This document shows, one piece after another, positions 8,830 to 17,514 of a stretch of DNA of 41,477 bases. The stretch is from Cyclobacteriaceae bacterium (GTDB lineage: Bacteria > Bacteroidota > Bacteroidia > Cytophagales > Cyclobacteriaceae), in assembly GCA_016786495.1 (NCBI GenBank), contig JAEUUJ010000011.1, positions 1-41,477 of the forward strand, in the 5' to 3' direction. The position numbers were made by a program, and so were the translations under genes. Every line of letters starts with the position of its first letter. The first letter of the stretch is position 1. The notes under the pieces were generated by a model. The model did not search any database. It saw nothing but the letters and a program-made list of their open reading frames with translations, and had not been told where the DNA came from.

Positions 8830-8870
8830 TTAAAATACAACTTATTGATAATCAGAAATTTGTATTTTAA
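8830..8870. repeat. Perfect 11-bp inverted repeat, 19-nt loop
   Basis: TTAAAATACAA (8830-8840) and TTGTATTTTAA (8860-8870) are exact reverse complements. The arms are AT-rich and the loop itself contains TTATTGATAA. It lies between the esterase stop and the Pho-box-like array. It may be a weak terminator hairpin or a binding site. Confidence 0.5.
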
Positions 8871-8882
8871 ACATTACGACTC

Positions 8883-8909
8883 TTTACAAAAGTTAACATT
8901 GGCATAACA
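8883..8909 (+). promoter_or_regulatory. Pho-box-like repeat array
   Basis: Three 6-base repeats, TTTACA (8883), TTAACA (8893) and ATAACA (8904), are spaced 10 and 11 bases apart start to start. A -10-like TATTTAA follows at 8919. The repeat unit and helical phasing resemble TT(A/T)ACA PhoP boxes known from Bacillus and the Pho box layout of PhoB targets. The downstream genes are a phosphate transporter and a phosphate-type porin. Which regulator binds is inference. Confidence 0.45.
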
Positions 8910-8959
8910 CAGCAACCGTATTTAACGGTTAGATTGCGCCCGCAATTCTCATTGTCTAT

Positions 8960-10375
8960 ATGTTCGACCTTGACCTCTCCTACTCGATCCTTCTCATCGT
9001 CTGTCTTATTGCGGCTTGCGGATTTGAATTTGTGAACGGATTTCACGACACAGCCAACGCTGTCGCTACCGTGATCTATACGAATTCACTCAAGCCCTGG
9101 GTGGCTGTAATATGGTCGGGATTTTTCAACTTTCTGGGGGTTTTATTGGGGGGAATTACGGTTGCAGTTGGGATTATTAACCTGTTGCCGGTAGAAACAC
9201 TGGTCGATCAAAATCTGGCGCATAGCATGTCGATGATTATGGCGTTGCTGATCAGTGCCATTACGTGGAACTTGCTGACATGGTATTTCGGTATCCCCTG
9301 CTCAAGCTCTCATACATTATTGGGATCGATCCTGGGTGTTGCGATTGCATACTCATTACTGCCCGGAGTAACAGAAGCACCGGTTAACTGGGAAAAGGCT
9401 TCTCAAACCGGCATGTCGTTGTTGATCTCTCCGTTGTTCGGATTTTCCATGACGATCATCCTGATGTTCATTATTAAGCGACTGACCCGCAGAACAGAAT
9501 ATGGCGACAGTCTCTTCAAGGAACCCAAAAAGAATGCTCCGCCTCCAACCTGGATTCGCGGAATTCTGATTCTTACGTGTACCAGCGTAAGCTTTTCCCA
9601 TGGTTCAAACGATGGGCAAAAAGGTGTAGGCTTGGTCATGCTGATTCTGATTGGAATTGTGCCCGCTTATTTTGCGCTTGATTCAAAATTTTCACCTTCT
9701 GATCTGATGGCTCCTGTTACCAAAATTGAACAGGTTCTGAAATCGGTTGATGGCTCTCCGCTATCCGACCCGGATCAGCAGAAACTCGCGACAACAATTC
9801 AACTTAACGATGAATTAAAGGTGCTCGTGGCGACAACACCAACGGTGGCCGCAATCGCCAAAGAGCAGCGGTTTGAAGTTCGCAAAGATATTATGCTGAT
9901 CGAACGCAACATCAAAGATTTGTTGAAGAAGCCTGAGTTGAGAATGAGCGATGTGGAACGTGCTGCGCTTGGCAATCAAACCAAGTCACTGCGCAAGATG
10001 ATCGATTATTCACCTACCTGGGTAATTTTGATGATCGCCTTGTCGCTTGGAGTAGGAACGATGATCGGCTGGAAACGCATTGTTAAAACCATCGGTGAAA
10101 AAATCGGAAAGGAACATCTCACCTATGCTCAGGGTGCGAGTGCCGAACTTGTAGCCGCCAGTACCATCGGAGTATCAACCTATTTCGGGCTGCCGGTTAG
10201 CACCACGCACGTGCTGTCATCCGGAATTGCCGGAAGTATGGTGGCCAACAAAGGGATTAAAAACCTTCAGGCCGACACGGTGAGAAACATTCTGATTGCC
10301 TGGTTCCTTACGCTCCCGGTAGTGATGCTGATGGCAGGAGCCTTGTTCCTGTTGTTCCGGACAGTTTTCATTTAA
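8960..10375 (+). CDS. PiT-family inorganic phosphate transporter
   Basis: The 471-residue product has about ten membrane helices. It carries the two inverted PiT signatures, GFEFVNGFHDTANAVA near residue 21 and SFSHGSNDGQKGVGLVM near residue 212. A hydrophilic cytoplasmic insert of about 100 residues (around 245-345) separates the halves, and the C-terminal half includes STIGVSTYFGLPVSTTHVL. PiT proteins import phosphate by symport with H+ or Na+ across the inner membrane. No PhoU-like gene is adjacent. A phosphate-starvation-type repeat array lies upstream and a phosphate-selective-type porin follows, so the pair probably forms an outer-to-inner membrane phosphate uptake route. Confidence 0.92.
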   Translation: MFDLDLSYSILLIVCLIAACGFEFVNGFHDTANAVATVIYTNSLKPWVAVIWSGFFNFLGVLLGGITVAVGIINLLPVETLVDQNLAHSMSMIMALLISAITWNLLTWYFGIPCSSSHTLLGSILGVAIAYSLLPGVTEAPVNWEKASQTGMSLLISPLFGFSMTIILMFIIKRLTRRTEYGDSLFKEPKKNAPPPTWIRGILILTCTSVSFSHGSNDGQKGVGLVMLILIGIVPAYFALDSKFSPSDLMAPVTKIEQVLKSVDGSPLSDPDQQKLATTIQLNDELKVLVATTPTVAAIAKEQRFEVRKDIMLIERNIKDLLKKPELRMSDVERAALGNQTKSLRKMIDYSPTWVILMIALSLGVGTMIGWKRIVKTIGEKIGKEHLTYAQGASAELVAASTIGVSTYFGLPVSTTHVLSSGIAGSMVANKGIKNLQADTVRNILIAWFLTLPVVMLMAGALFLLFRTVFI

Positions 10376-10404
10376 TTGCTTACGATTTTAGGGTTACGGG
10401 CGCA

Positions 10405-10436
10405 TTTGGCGCTCCCAAACATTACTCCTAATTTTG
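10405..10436 (+). promoter_or_regulatory. Consensus Bacteroidota promoter of the porin gene
   Basis: TTTG (10405-10408), 20 bases, then TAATTTTG (10429-10436) is an exact match to TTTG-N19-21-TAnnTTTG. The ATG at 10459 follows 22 bases later, so the porin can be transcribed independently of the PiT gene. Confidence 0.65.
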
Positions 10437-10458
10437 GGGCCAGTTCTACCTGACCTCC

Positions 10459-11688
10459 ATGAGACGACTTCTACCCGTAGCAGCACTATTGATGTTGCTT
10501 TCCATTCCCTCGTTCAGCCAAATCAACACACAGGTTCCCTATTTTACCTATGGTAAAGGGCTTGGCATTATGTCGCCCGACAGCCTGTTCCTGATGAACA
10601 TCCGTTTCCGGATGCAAAATCGAATCGGACTTGAAACATCGAGTCCTACCGACTGGCAGCCCGAAGTTATTGAAGGCCGTGTTCGGAGGCTTCGCTTGCG
10701 CTTTGATGGTTACGTATACAATCCCAAACTTACGTACGTGCTTCAGCTTTCGTTTTCACGCGGGGATATCGATTATGAAGACAGTGGTTTTCCCAACATC
10801 ATCCGCGATGCGATGGTGATCTATAACTTCAATAAACACTTCGCGTTGGGTATTGGCCAAACCAAACTTCCCGGAAACCGCCAACGGGTGAATTCATCAG
10901 GCGACTTGCAATTGCCCGACCGATCGATTGTAAACTCCGAGTTCAACATCGATCGTGACTTTGGGGTACAAGTATACTATCGCAATGCAATCAAAGGTTT
11001 CGCCTACGTTCTTCGCGGAGCCGTAAGTTCGGGTGATGGCCGAAATTTCAACAATGCCGGAACATCTTCGACCGTAAAAACCGACATCGCGGTAAACGGT
11101 TTGTGTTACACCGGACGAATCGAGTTGCTTCCGTTCGGAGAATTCACCAACAGTGGCGACTACTTTGAAGGTGATCTCGCGCGTGAGCCAAAACCCAAGG
11201 TTTCTATCGGTGGCGGATTCTCCAACAACGAAAACGCAAAACGCTCCGGAGGTCAGCTTGGAAAATACCTGTACGAATCACGTGATATTGAAACCACCAT
11301 GTTTGATTTACTGTACAAGCACAACGGCTGGGCACTTGCGGGCGAATTCTTAAGGCGCTATGCCAAGAATCCCGTCACCCTCAACCCCGATGATGCCACC
11401 AAAGAACAGCATGTGTTTGCAGGACACGGACAGAACTACCAGGGCAGTTATCTATTCCGCAGCAACTATGAGCTTGTTGGCCGGTATTCAATTGTCAAGC
11501 CTGATAGTGACATCAAACTTCTGGAACCGATGCTGGAACAGTATACGCTCGGGGCCACCAAATACCTGCGGGGTCATCGCGTGAAGCTGCAAACCGAATT
11601 CACCTACGCCAAAGATACCTGGCTTGAAGGGCCTGAAGACGATCACGAATACTTCATCATGCGCTTCCAGGTTGAAGTAGGTATTTAG
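10459..11688 (+). CDS. OprO/OprP-like phosphate-selective porin
   Basis: The 409-residue product has a signal peptide (MRRLLPVAALLMLLSIPSFSQ) and a beta-barrel pattern throughout. It includes the family-typical early segment FLMNIRFRMQNRIG, the central GRVRRLRLRFDGYVYNPKLT, LGIGQTKLPGNRQR and NIDRDFGVQVYY, and the end RVKLQTEFTYAKD...YFIMRFQVEVGI with an aromatic-containing final strand. This matches the Porin_O_P family. Position after the PiT transporter supports a role in phosphate passage, though many Bacteroidota members of this family have unproven substrates. It has its own consensus promoter. Confidence 0.85.
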   Translation: MRRLLPVAALLMLLSIPSFSQINTQVPYFTYGKGLGIMSPDSLFLMNIRFRMQNRIGLETSSPTDWQPEVIEGRVRRLRLRFDGYVYNPKLTYVLQLSFSRGDIDYEDSGFPNIIRDAMVIYNFNKHFALGIGQTKLPGNRQRVNSSGDLQLPDRSIVNSEFNIDRDFGVQVYYRNAIKGFAYVLRGAVSSGDGRNFNNAGTSSTVKTDIAVNGLCYTGRIELLPFGEFTNSGDYFEGDLAREPKPKVSIGGGFSNNENAKRSGGQLGKYLYESRDIETTMFDLLYKHNGWALAGEFLRRYAKNPVTLNPDDATKEQHVFAGHGQNYQGSYLFRSNYELVGRYSIVKPDSDIKLLEPMLEQYTLGATKYLRGHRVKLQTEFTYAKDTWLEGPEDDHEYFIMRFQVEVGI

Positions 11689-11758
11689 TCCGTTTTAGGA
11701 CACCGTTTGCTGCATCAAATTTCGCGCGAATCCGTTAAGGCTTGCTAAAGCCCCGGAT

Positions 11759-12748
11759 TTGAAAAGACTTCTACCCTTGCTTTTGCTGGCCATATGCTCG
11801 TTAGGGGCATTTGCGCGCGCATCCGGGCCGGGCGTTGATCGCACGCGCGACCACTCCGTTGTCAACCTGTCGATCTTCTACTCAGGAAACGCGTCCGATG
11901 ATTTCAAAACGCTGGTGATTCCGATTAAGCGTGTCCAGAACCTGATCATCATCGAAGCGCAAATTGATACGATCATGGGTAACTTCATTCTGGATACCGG
12001 GTCCCCGATTCTCGTCCTGAACAAAACCTACTTCCGCAAAGGCTGGGACGCAAATTTATCGGCGGCCAATGCAGGCGGAACAGTAACCCCGGTGATGCGT
12101 ACCAAAGTTGATGACTTTGCCATCCGCGAATTATTTTTTGAAAATCTTCCGGCTGATCTGAACGACCTCGGTCACATTGAAAATCATCGGGGTATAAAAA
12201 TTCTCGGACTCCTCGGAGTTAGTTTGTTCACCTCATTTGAGATGGTGATTGATGTGAACAAAAGTGTTTTATACCTGCACCGGGTGGATAAAAACGGACT
12301 CGTTCCGGAGAGCGAGAAGATCGTTACATCTGAGCCCACGTTAGCCATACCGTTCAAACTCATCCGTAACACGATCACGGTTGATGTGATGGTAGGTGGA
12401 AAAAAGCTCGTGTTTTGTGTAGACACCGGTGCCGAGGCGAATGCCCTGAGTAACCGGTTGCCGGATAAAATTCTCGAAACATTTCAGGTTTCGAAACGCA
12501 TGGTGCTGGTAGGCACGGGCGGAGCGCAAACGGAAGTCCTGCTGGGCACCGTTGACGATATGATTATCGGAAACCGGTCGTTTAAGAATATGTATGCGAC
12601 TATCACGCGGTTAGACGGCCTGGGAGAGGCCTATGGGCGCTCGATTGACGGGATATTGGGCAGCAACTTTTTGGTGAAAGGAATAATTAGCATCAACTTT
12701 GTTAAGAAGGAACTACGGATGCATCCGTTTGACCTCAGTAAACCATGA
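11759..12748 (+). CDS. Secreted retropepsin-like aspartyl protease
   Basis: The 329-residue product begins at TTG; the signal peptide MKRLLPLLLLAICSLGAFA directly follows, which decides this start. Two retropepsin-type lobes are visible. Lobe one has FILDTGSPI (Asp79) with a hydrophobic-Gly pair ILGLLGVSLF. Lobe two has FCVDTGAEANA (Asp222) with DGILGSNFL. The double DTG/S-A arrangement could form an intramolecular active site like pepsin, although each lobe looks like a retroviral-type unit. Bacteroidota encode many such exported proteins of unknown substrate. It overlaps the CBM48-repeat gene by ATGA, so the two are probably made together. Confidence 0.8.
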   Translation: MKRLLPLLLLAICSLGAFARASGPGVDRTRDHSVVNLSIFYSGNASDDFKTLVIPIKRVQNLIIIEAQIDTIMGNFILDTGSPILVLNKTYFRKGWDANLSAANAGGTVTPVMRTKVDDFAIRELFFENLPADLNDLGHIENHRGIKILGLLGVSLFTSFEMVIDVNKSVLYLHRVDKNGLVPESEKIVTSEPTLAIPFKLIRNTITVDVMVGGKKLVFCVDTGAEANALSNRLPDKILETFQVSKRMVLVGTGGAQTEVLLGTVDDMIIGNRSFKNMYATITRLDGLGEAYGRSIDGILGSNFLVKGIISINFVKKELRMHPFDLSKP

Positions 12749-14175
12749 AATTCAGGGTAACGATATTGCTTCAGCTGATAACCGTTCTGAGCGGCTATGC
12801 GCAGTTGCCTGACCTGAAAGAATACAAAATTGAAGGTCACAACATCGTGCTTCATCTTGAAAGCAAAATGCCCCGCGAAGAGCAGGAGAAATTGCTGTTG
12901 AAGACAGGCATGGAGGGTTTGTCGCTCGATACACTCTGGACGTTCAATAGCCTCGGTCAGTGGGCTAAAGATGGCTGGAAGCTCGCCAAGACCGATACCG
13001 GATATAAAATCTACAAATCGATCACCGATCTGACAGGCGACATCAAGTGGAACAAGGCGATCATTCACTATAAAAGCGACCTCACCATGACCATCCGGTC
13101 GCAGGTAGCCGCGAACTTTGGAGTCAATGCGATAAGAAACCGCGCGGTGGTAACAGATGCTTCCGGTACGCGATTCTTCCTGAAAGGATATCGCTCAGCC
13201 GGTGACGTTTATTTGTCGGGCACATTTAACGAATGGAGCACATTAAAAACGAGGATGATCAAGAGTGACTCCGGCTGGCACGTTACCGTTCCGTTACAAC
13301 CGGGCAAGCATCAATACAAATACATCATCGACAGTCACTGGAAGGAAGATCCGTTTAACGACCAACGCGAAGATGATGGCCAGGGCGGATACAATTCGGT
13401 TTATTTCGTAACGAATTATGTATTTACACTGAGCGGACGCCCAGGCGCCAAACGAGTTATTGTTTCAGGAACGTTCAACAACTGGAATGAGCGCGACTTG
13501 AAAATGAAACAAACGTCAACCGGATGGGCATTGCCGGTTTATCTCAAAGACGGAACGTTCGAGTATAAATTCATTGCTGACGGCGAGTGGATTGTTGATC
13601 CCGGCAATCCGAACAGGCGTGATGATGGTAAAGGAAACTATAATTCATTCATCGAAAAAGGTGAAGCTGCTGTGTTCAAACTCAATGGATTTCCGGATGC
13701 GCACCGCGTTATTGTGGCAGGCGAGTTCAACAACTGGAATGAAGAGCAGCTTGTGATGAAAAAAACCGCTACCGGATGGGAACTTCCCTATGTGCTCGGG
13801 CCGGGAAATTACCAGTACAAATTTATCGTTGATGGCCAGTGGATGACCGACCCGGCCAATCCACATTTGGCTAGTTTGTACGGCCATACAAACTCGGTTT
13901 TAACCGTAAAGCCCAATCATACCTTTATCCTGAAGCAGTATTTGAACGCTACCAGTGTTGCCGTTGCCGGAACCTTTAACGACTGGGGTGTCGGGTATAC
14001 TATGAAAAAGACTCCGGAAGGATGGATTTATCAAGCCTTCCTGCCTCCGGGCAAACATTTATACAAGTTCATTGTCGATGGCAAATGGATTATTGATCCG
14101 GGCAATGAACAATGGGAACAGAATGAGTTCCGGAACGGCAATTCTGTTTTGTGGATTACTCCGGAAGAGGAATAA
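12745..14175 (+). CDS. Secreted protein with four tandem CBM48-like (glycogen-binding) modules
   Basis: The 476-residue product has a signal peptide (MKFRVTILLQLITVLSGYAQ), a unique N-terminal region to about residue 140, then four modules of about 84 residues starting near 143, 225, 309 and 393. Each module has a V-V/SG-FN-W core (FNEW161, FNNW244, FNNW328, FNDW411), a GW segment, a PG-YKFIVDG-W segment and a DP-N tail. This is the early-set/CBM48 fold of AMPK beta and branching enzymes, which bind alpha-glucans. No catalytic domain is visible, so it may be a surface or periplasmic glucan-binding or structural protein. It is coupled to the aspartyl protease upstream. Confidence 0.82.
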   Translation: MKFRVTILLQLITVLSGYAQLPDLKEYKIEGHNIVLHLESKMPREEQEKLLLKTGMEGLSLDTLWTFNSLGQWAKDGWKLAKTDTGYKIYKSITDLTGDIKWNKAIIHYKSDLTMTIRSQVAANFGVNAIRNRAVVTDASGTRFFLKGYRSAGDVYLSGTFNEWSTLKTRMIKSDSGWHVTVPLQPGKHQYKYIIDSHWKEDPFNDQREDDGQGGYNSVYFVTNYVFTLSGRPGAKRVIVSGTFNNWNERDLKMKQTSTGWALPVYLKDGTFEYKFIADGEWIVDPGNPNRRDDGKGNYNSFIEKGEAAVFKLNGFPDAHRVIVAGEFNNWNEEQLVMKKTATGWELPYVLGPGNYQYKFIVDGQWMTDPANPHLASLYGHTNSVLTVKPNHTFILKQYLNATSVAVAGTFNDWGVGYTMKKTPEGWIYQAFLPPGKHLYKFIVDGKWIIDPGNEQWEQNEFRNGNSVLWITPEEE

Positions 14176-14194
14176 TTTATCCAGGAATACCCCG

Positions 14195-14223
14195 TTGCGG
14201 GTGAGGCTTCCCTCCTATCTTTA
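14195..14223 (+). promoter_or_regulatory. Possible promoter of the rhomboid gene
   Basis: TTG (14195-14197), 18 bases, then TATCTTTA (14216-14223) is close to the Bacteroidota promoter consensus with one mismatch in the -7 box. The ATG at 14253 is 29 bases downstream. Confidence 0.4.
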
Positions 14224-14252
14224 CATCGATTAATTTCTAATTTCACGTCTTC

Positions 14253-14879
14253 ATGGAATTCAATTTTACTATTGCCATCATTGTTATCACTTCTGCGATA
14301 AGCCTGTACGCCATGAATAGTCGCGAGGTGCTTTCGCGATTCATGATGAACCCGTACATGGTTACCCAGCGTGGTCAATATTACCGGCTGCTAACATCCG
14401 GACTGATCCATAAAGACTTCACGCACCTGATCTTCAACATGTTTTCGTTGTTTTTCTTTGGCCCAAACCTGGAATCCATCTTTGGTATGATCTTCGGCTC
14501 GTTAGGCCCTGTATACTTTATCGCACTTTACGTTCTGGGCATCATTGTCTCTGATCTACCCACCGTACTTAAGCACAAAAGCAATCCAGGCTATAATTCA
14601 CTTGGAGCATCGGGTGCAGTTTCATCGGTAATCTTTGCCTGTATTCTATTCGACCCGCTTTCGAACCTTTACCTCTATTTTGCCATACCCATCAAAGGTT
14701 TCATATTCGCAGCCATCTATTTAATCTACTCTTACATGAGTGCGAAAAACTCGCGTGACGGAATCAATCACGATGCGCACCTCTACGGAGCATTGTTTGG
14801 AATTCTGTTCTGCATTGTACTCTACCCGGATTCCATCCGGATATTTATCGAACAGATTTCGCACTGGAAAATGATTTAA
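14253..14879 (+). CDS. Rhomboid family intramembrane serine protease
   Basis: The 208-residue product has about six membrane helices. The rhomboid catalytic dyad is present: Ser120 in LGASGAVSSV (GxSG) and His176 in HDAHLYGALFG. The conserved early HLIFNMFSLFFFG segment (His58, Asn62) supplies the oxyanion side. Rhomboids cleave transmembrane helices of membrane proteins near the lipid surface; the substrate is not predictable. The size is that of the minimal bacterial form. Three bases separate it from the next gene, so the two are probably co-transcribed. Confidence 0.93.
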   Translation: MEFNFTIAIIVITSAISLYAMNSREVLSRFMMNPYMVTQRGQYYRLLTSGLIHKDFTHLIFNMFSLFFFGPNLESIFGMIFGSLGPVYFIALYVLGIIVSDLPTVLKHKSNPGYNSLGASGAVSSVIFACILFDPLSNLYLYFAIPIKGFIFAAIYLIYSYMSAKNSRDGINHDAHLYGALFGILFCIVLYPDSIRIFIEQISHWKMI

Positions 14880-14882
14880 CGC

Positions 14883-16079
14883 ATGACAGAACTTGCCTCC
14901 ACGATAACCCAAAAACAACGGCTCGCCTCAATTGACCTCGTGCGGGGAATTGTGATGATCATCATGGCACTCGATCACACGCGGGAGTTCTTTCACGTTG
15001 ATGCGAGTCTGTTTAATCCCACCGATCTGACCAAGACAACTACCGTTCTCTTCTTCACCCGGTGGATCACCCATTTCTGCGCACCAACGTTTGTTTTCTT
15101 ATCAGGCTTGTCGGCCGGTCTTTCGCTGCAGCGAAAATCAAAAAAAGAGCTGTCGTGGTTTTTATTCACCCGCGGACTTTGGCTCGTACTGATTGAAATT
15201 GTTGTGATGCGCTTCGGCTTTACGTTTCAATTCTACTACGACATCACCTTCTTTGAAGTTATTTATACCATCGGAGTATCCATGATCACACTTTCCGTTT
15301 TGGTGTATTTACCGCAACAACTTGTTTTGGTGATTGGATTAGTGCTGATTTTCGGACACGATGCGCTTACTGCCGTTCGCCTCGCTCCCGGAGATTCCGG
15401 TTATACACTTTGGACGCTCACGGTGCAGCCCGGCTTTATTCCCCTTGCCGAAGGGAGCGGAATCTTTGTCAGCTACCCGCTGATTCCCTGGTTAGGCATC
15501 ATGCTGGCGGGTTATGGCGCAGCCCGGCTTTACACACACATGGAGTCCGGCAGGCGAAAAAAGATTTTGCGCTTGAGCGGAATTGCCGCAATCCTCCTGT
15601 TCGTATTCATCCGATATACCAACGTTCTGGCACCCCTGGACGCATGGGCTGTACAGGACAGTGCGTGGTTTACCTTCCTGAGCTTTATCAATTGTACCAA
15701 GTATCCGGTAACGGTCTTGTTCACCTTAATGATTCTCGGACCGATCATGATTTTGCTGTCGTTCACTGAAAATGCGCGTGGATGGTTTACCGAAAAAGCG
15801 ACAGTATTCGGGCGTGTCCCGCTGTTCTATTTCATAGTTCATTTTTATGTACTTCATGTGGCTGCGCTGGCTACCCACCTGATTGTTTCAGGCAAATCGC
15901 TGAAGGACATTGACCTCCACGTAAATGCGGGGTTAGGCGGCATCGGCCCGGGAGTTGGCTATCCGCTCATCTGGACCTACATCGTGTGGGCCGTGGTGGT
16001 AATCGCCTTGTATCCGTTATGCCGGTGGTACAACCGTTTCAAAAGCACGCACACCTATCCCTGGCTCAGCTATTTGTAG
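14883..16079 (+). CDS. DUF1624-type polytopic membrane protein (HGSNAT-like)
   Basis: The 398-residue product has about ten hydrophobic segments. The N-terminus reads RLASIDLVRGIVMIIMALDHTREFF, the hallmark of the DUF1624 / heparan-alpha-glucosaminide acetyltransferase-like family, where a His in the DH motif is thought to take part in transmembrane acyl transfer. Other family-like stretches are FTRWITHFCAPTFVFLSGLSAG and the C-terminal RVPLFYFIVHFYVLH. I infer a possible acyl or acetyl transfer across the inner membrane to an envelope sugar, but no substrate is evident from the neighbours. It starts 3 bases after the rhomboid stop. Confidence 0.82.
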   Translation: MTELASTITQKQRLASIDLVRGIVMIIMALDHTREFFHVDASLFNPTDLTKTTTVLFFTRWITHFCAPTFVFLSGLSAGLSLQRKSKKELSWFLFTRGLWLVLIEIVVMRFGFTFQFYYDITFFEVIYTIGVSMITLSVLVYLPQQLVLVIGLVLIFGHDALTAVRLAPGDSGYTLWTLTVQPGFIPLAEGSGIFVSYPLIPWLGIMLAGYGAARLYTHMESGRRKKILRLSGIAAILLFVFIRYTNVLAPLDAWAVQDSAWFTFLSFINCTKYPVTVLFTLMILGPIMILLSFTENARGWFTEKATVFGRVPLFYFIVHFYVLHVAALATHLIVSGKSLKDIDLHVNAGLGGIGPGVGYPLIWTYIVWAVVVIALYPLCRWYNRFKSTHTYPWLSYL

Positions 16080-16128
16080 TGAGAATTATTTTCCACAATT
16101 AATCGACCAATGGTAACCTGAACGCGCG

Positions 16129-16154
16129 TCAATCCCGGTTGGCACACCGATTGA
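16129..16154. repeat. Imperfect inverted repeat in an intergenic gap
   Basis: TCAATC-cc-GGT and ACC-GATTGA flank a TGGCAC loop (two-base bulge). It lies 32 bases before the TTG start of the PqiA-like gene. It may be a hairpin or operator; nothing else supports it. Confidence 0.3.
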
Positions 16155-16185
16155 CAAACCCGAGCGTAGGTTAACCCCTGTTCAT

Positions 16186-17514
16186 TTGAAAACATATTTA
16201 CAACGCTCGTTACTTATTCTGCTCACCACTGCGCTACTGGTTGTGGCCGGCTTTAGTGCCTATCAGGTTTATGATCTCTCCAGACAACGGGCCGAGATCA
16301 AGCGCGATTACAGTCTGCTGAACAACATCACCTATGGATTATTGTCCGTCAATGCCTGGCGTGATCACATGGTACGCGTGGTGACGCACCGGATTGATGA
16401 CTTTGAGTTCACACCGGAGCAGGAAGTAGCCCTGAAGGCCGAAATTTCAGAAGTACTCCATGCTGTGATCAACAAGGCCGACAGCATGATCAACGCGAAG
16501 CAGAAGACGTTTAAAGGGAAAATCCGCAAAGTAGCCGTTAAGGCGCTCTACAACGAAGACAAGCTTCACAAGCGTGTGCCGCAGTTTTCTGAAACCATTG
16601 TGAAGGAAATTACCAATCAGAAGAATAAAGAACGACTCAAATTCCTGATTCAAAGTAAACTCGAGCAATTCGGTTCCATCACGTACGACAGCGTAAACGA
16701 TGTTGACCGGGTTCAGACTATCCTGTCGAAATATCAGGCGGCAAGTCTGGAGGAATTTAACGCCCGAAGCGAGATCGTACTGGACGGTTTACAAGACTCG
16801 GCCTATTTCTTCATGTTTGTCATTCTGGGCGTTTTGATTTCGTTTCTGATTCTCTGGTGGTTGGTGAAAGACACAAAAGTCTATCATACTCCGCTGTTCG
16901 TGATGTCGGTGTTGCTCGCGCTGATTGTTTTGTTTGCCGGACTTACCGCACCGATGATTGAAATTGACGCACGCATCAAGGAGTTAACCTTTCATCTCAT
17001 CGGAGAACCAATTGAATTTAAAGATCAGGTTATCTTCTTCCAAAGCAAAAGCATTGTTGACGTGGTGCACATCCTCCTCGAAAATGGCAAGTACGATTCG
17101 ATTATGGTCGGGGTATTAATTATGGCGTTCAGTATTCTGTTTCCGGTTGCCAAAATTCTATCGACAAAACTCTACCTGCTCGGAAATACCAAATGGCGTC
17201 ATAATAAAGTGATCCGCTTCTTTGCTTTCAAATCCGGAAAATGGAGTATGGCCGATGTGTACGTAGTTGCTATCTTCATGGCATACATCGGCTTTCGCGG
17301 AATTCTGGATGATCAAATCAGTGGCCTGACCATGCAAACCGACTCACTCGTTAGCATTTCCACGAGCGAAACATCCTTGCAGCCCGGCTTTGTGCTCTTC
17401 GTCGGCTTTGTCTTATTCGGACTAATCTTATCAGAGGTATTAAACCGGATTACTGTGCGTGAACAACGTAAGAAACGGAAAACAACTTCCACACCTGTTC
17501 CCGCAGTACCTTAA
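16186..17514 (+). CDS. Membrane protein with C-terminal PqiA-like domain
   Basis: The 442-residue product starts at TTG. It has an N-terminal membrane helix (SLLILLTTALLVVAGFSAYQ), a charged extracytoplasmic region of about 180 residues with helical and coiled-coil character, a second helix (FFMFVILGVLISFLILWWLV), and a C-terminal block of four helices. This block resembles the paraquat-inducible protein A domain: SVLLALIVLFAGLTAPMIEI, IMAFSILFPVAKILSTKLYL and MADVYVVAIFMAYI. PqiA-type proteins are inner-membrane partners of MCE lipid-transport proteins, but no MCE gene is visible here. The 3' end overlaps the convergent cydB stop by 4 bases. Confidence 0.7.
   Translation: MKTYLQRSLLILLTTALLVVAGFSAYQVYDLSRQRAEIKRDYSLLNNITYGLLSVNAWRDHMVRVVTHRIDDFEFTPEQEVALKAEISEVLHAVINKADSMINAKQKTFKGKIRKVAVKALYNEDKLHKRVPQFSETIVKEITNQKNKERLKFLIQSKLEQFGSITYDSVNDVDRVQTILSKYQAASLEEFNARSEIVLDGLQDSAYFFMFVILGVLISFLILWWLVKDTKVYHTPLFVMSVLLALIVLFAGLTAPMIEIDARIKELTFHLIGEPIEFKDQVIFFQSKSIVDVVHILLENGKYDSIMVGVLIMAFSILFPVAKILSTKLYLLGNTKWRHNKVIRFFAFKSGKWSMADVYVVAIFMAYIGFRGILDDQISGLTMQTDSLVSISTSETSLQPGFVLFVGFVLFGLILSEVLNRITVREQRKKRKTTSTPVPAVP

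Noticed and set aside
12631-13068. 145-codon minus-strand frame across the protease/CBM48 junction
   Set aside because: It overlaps two real coupled genes and has no family features.
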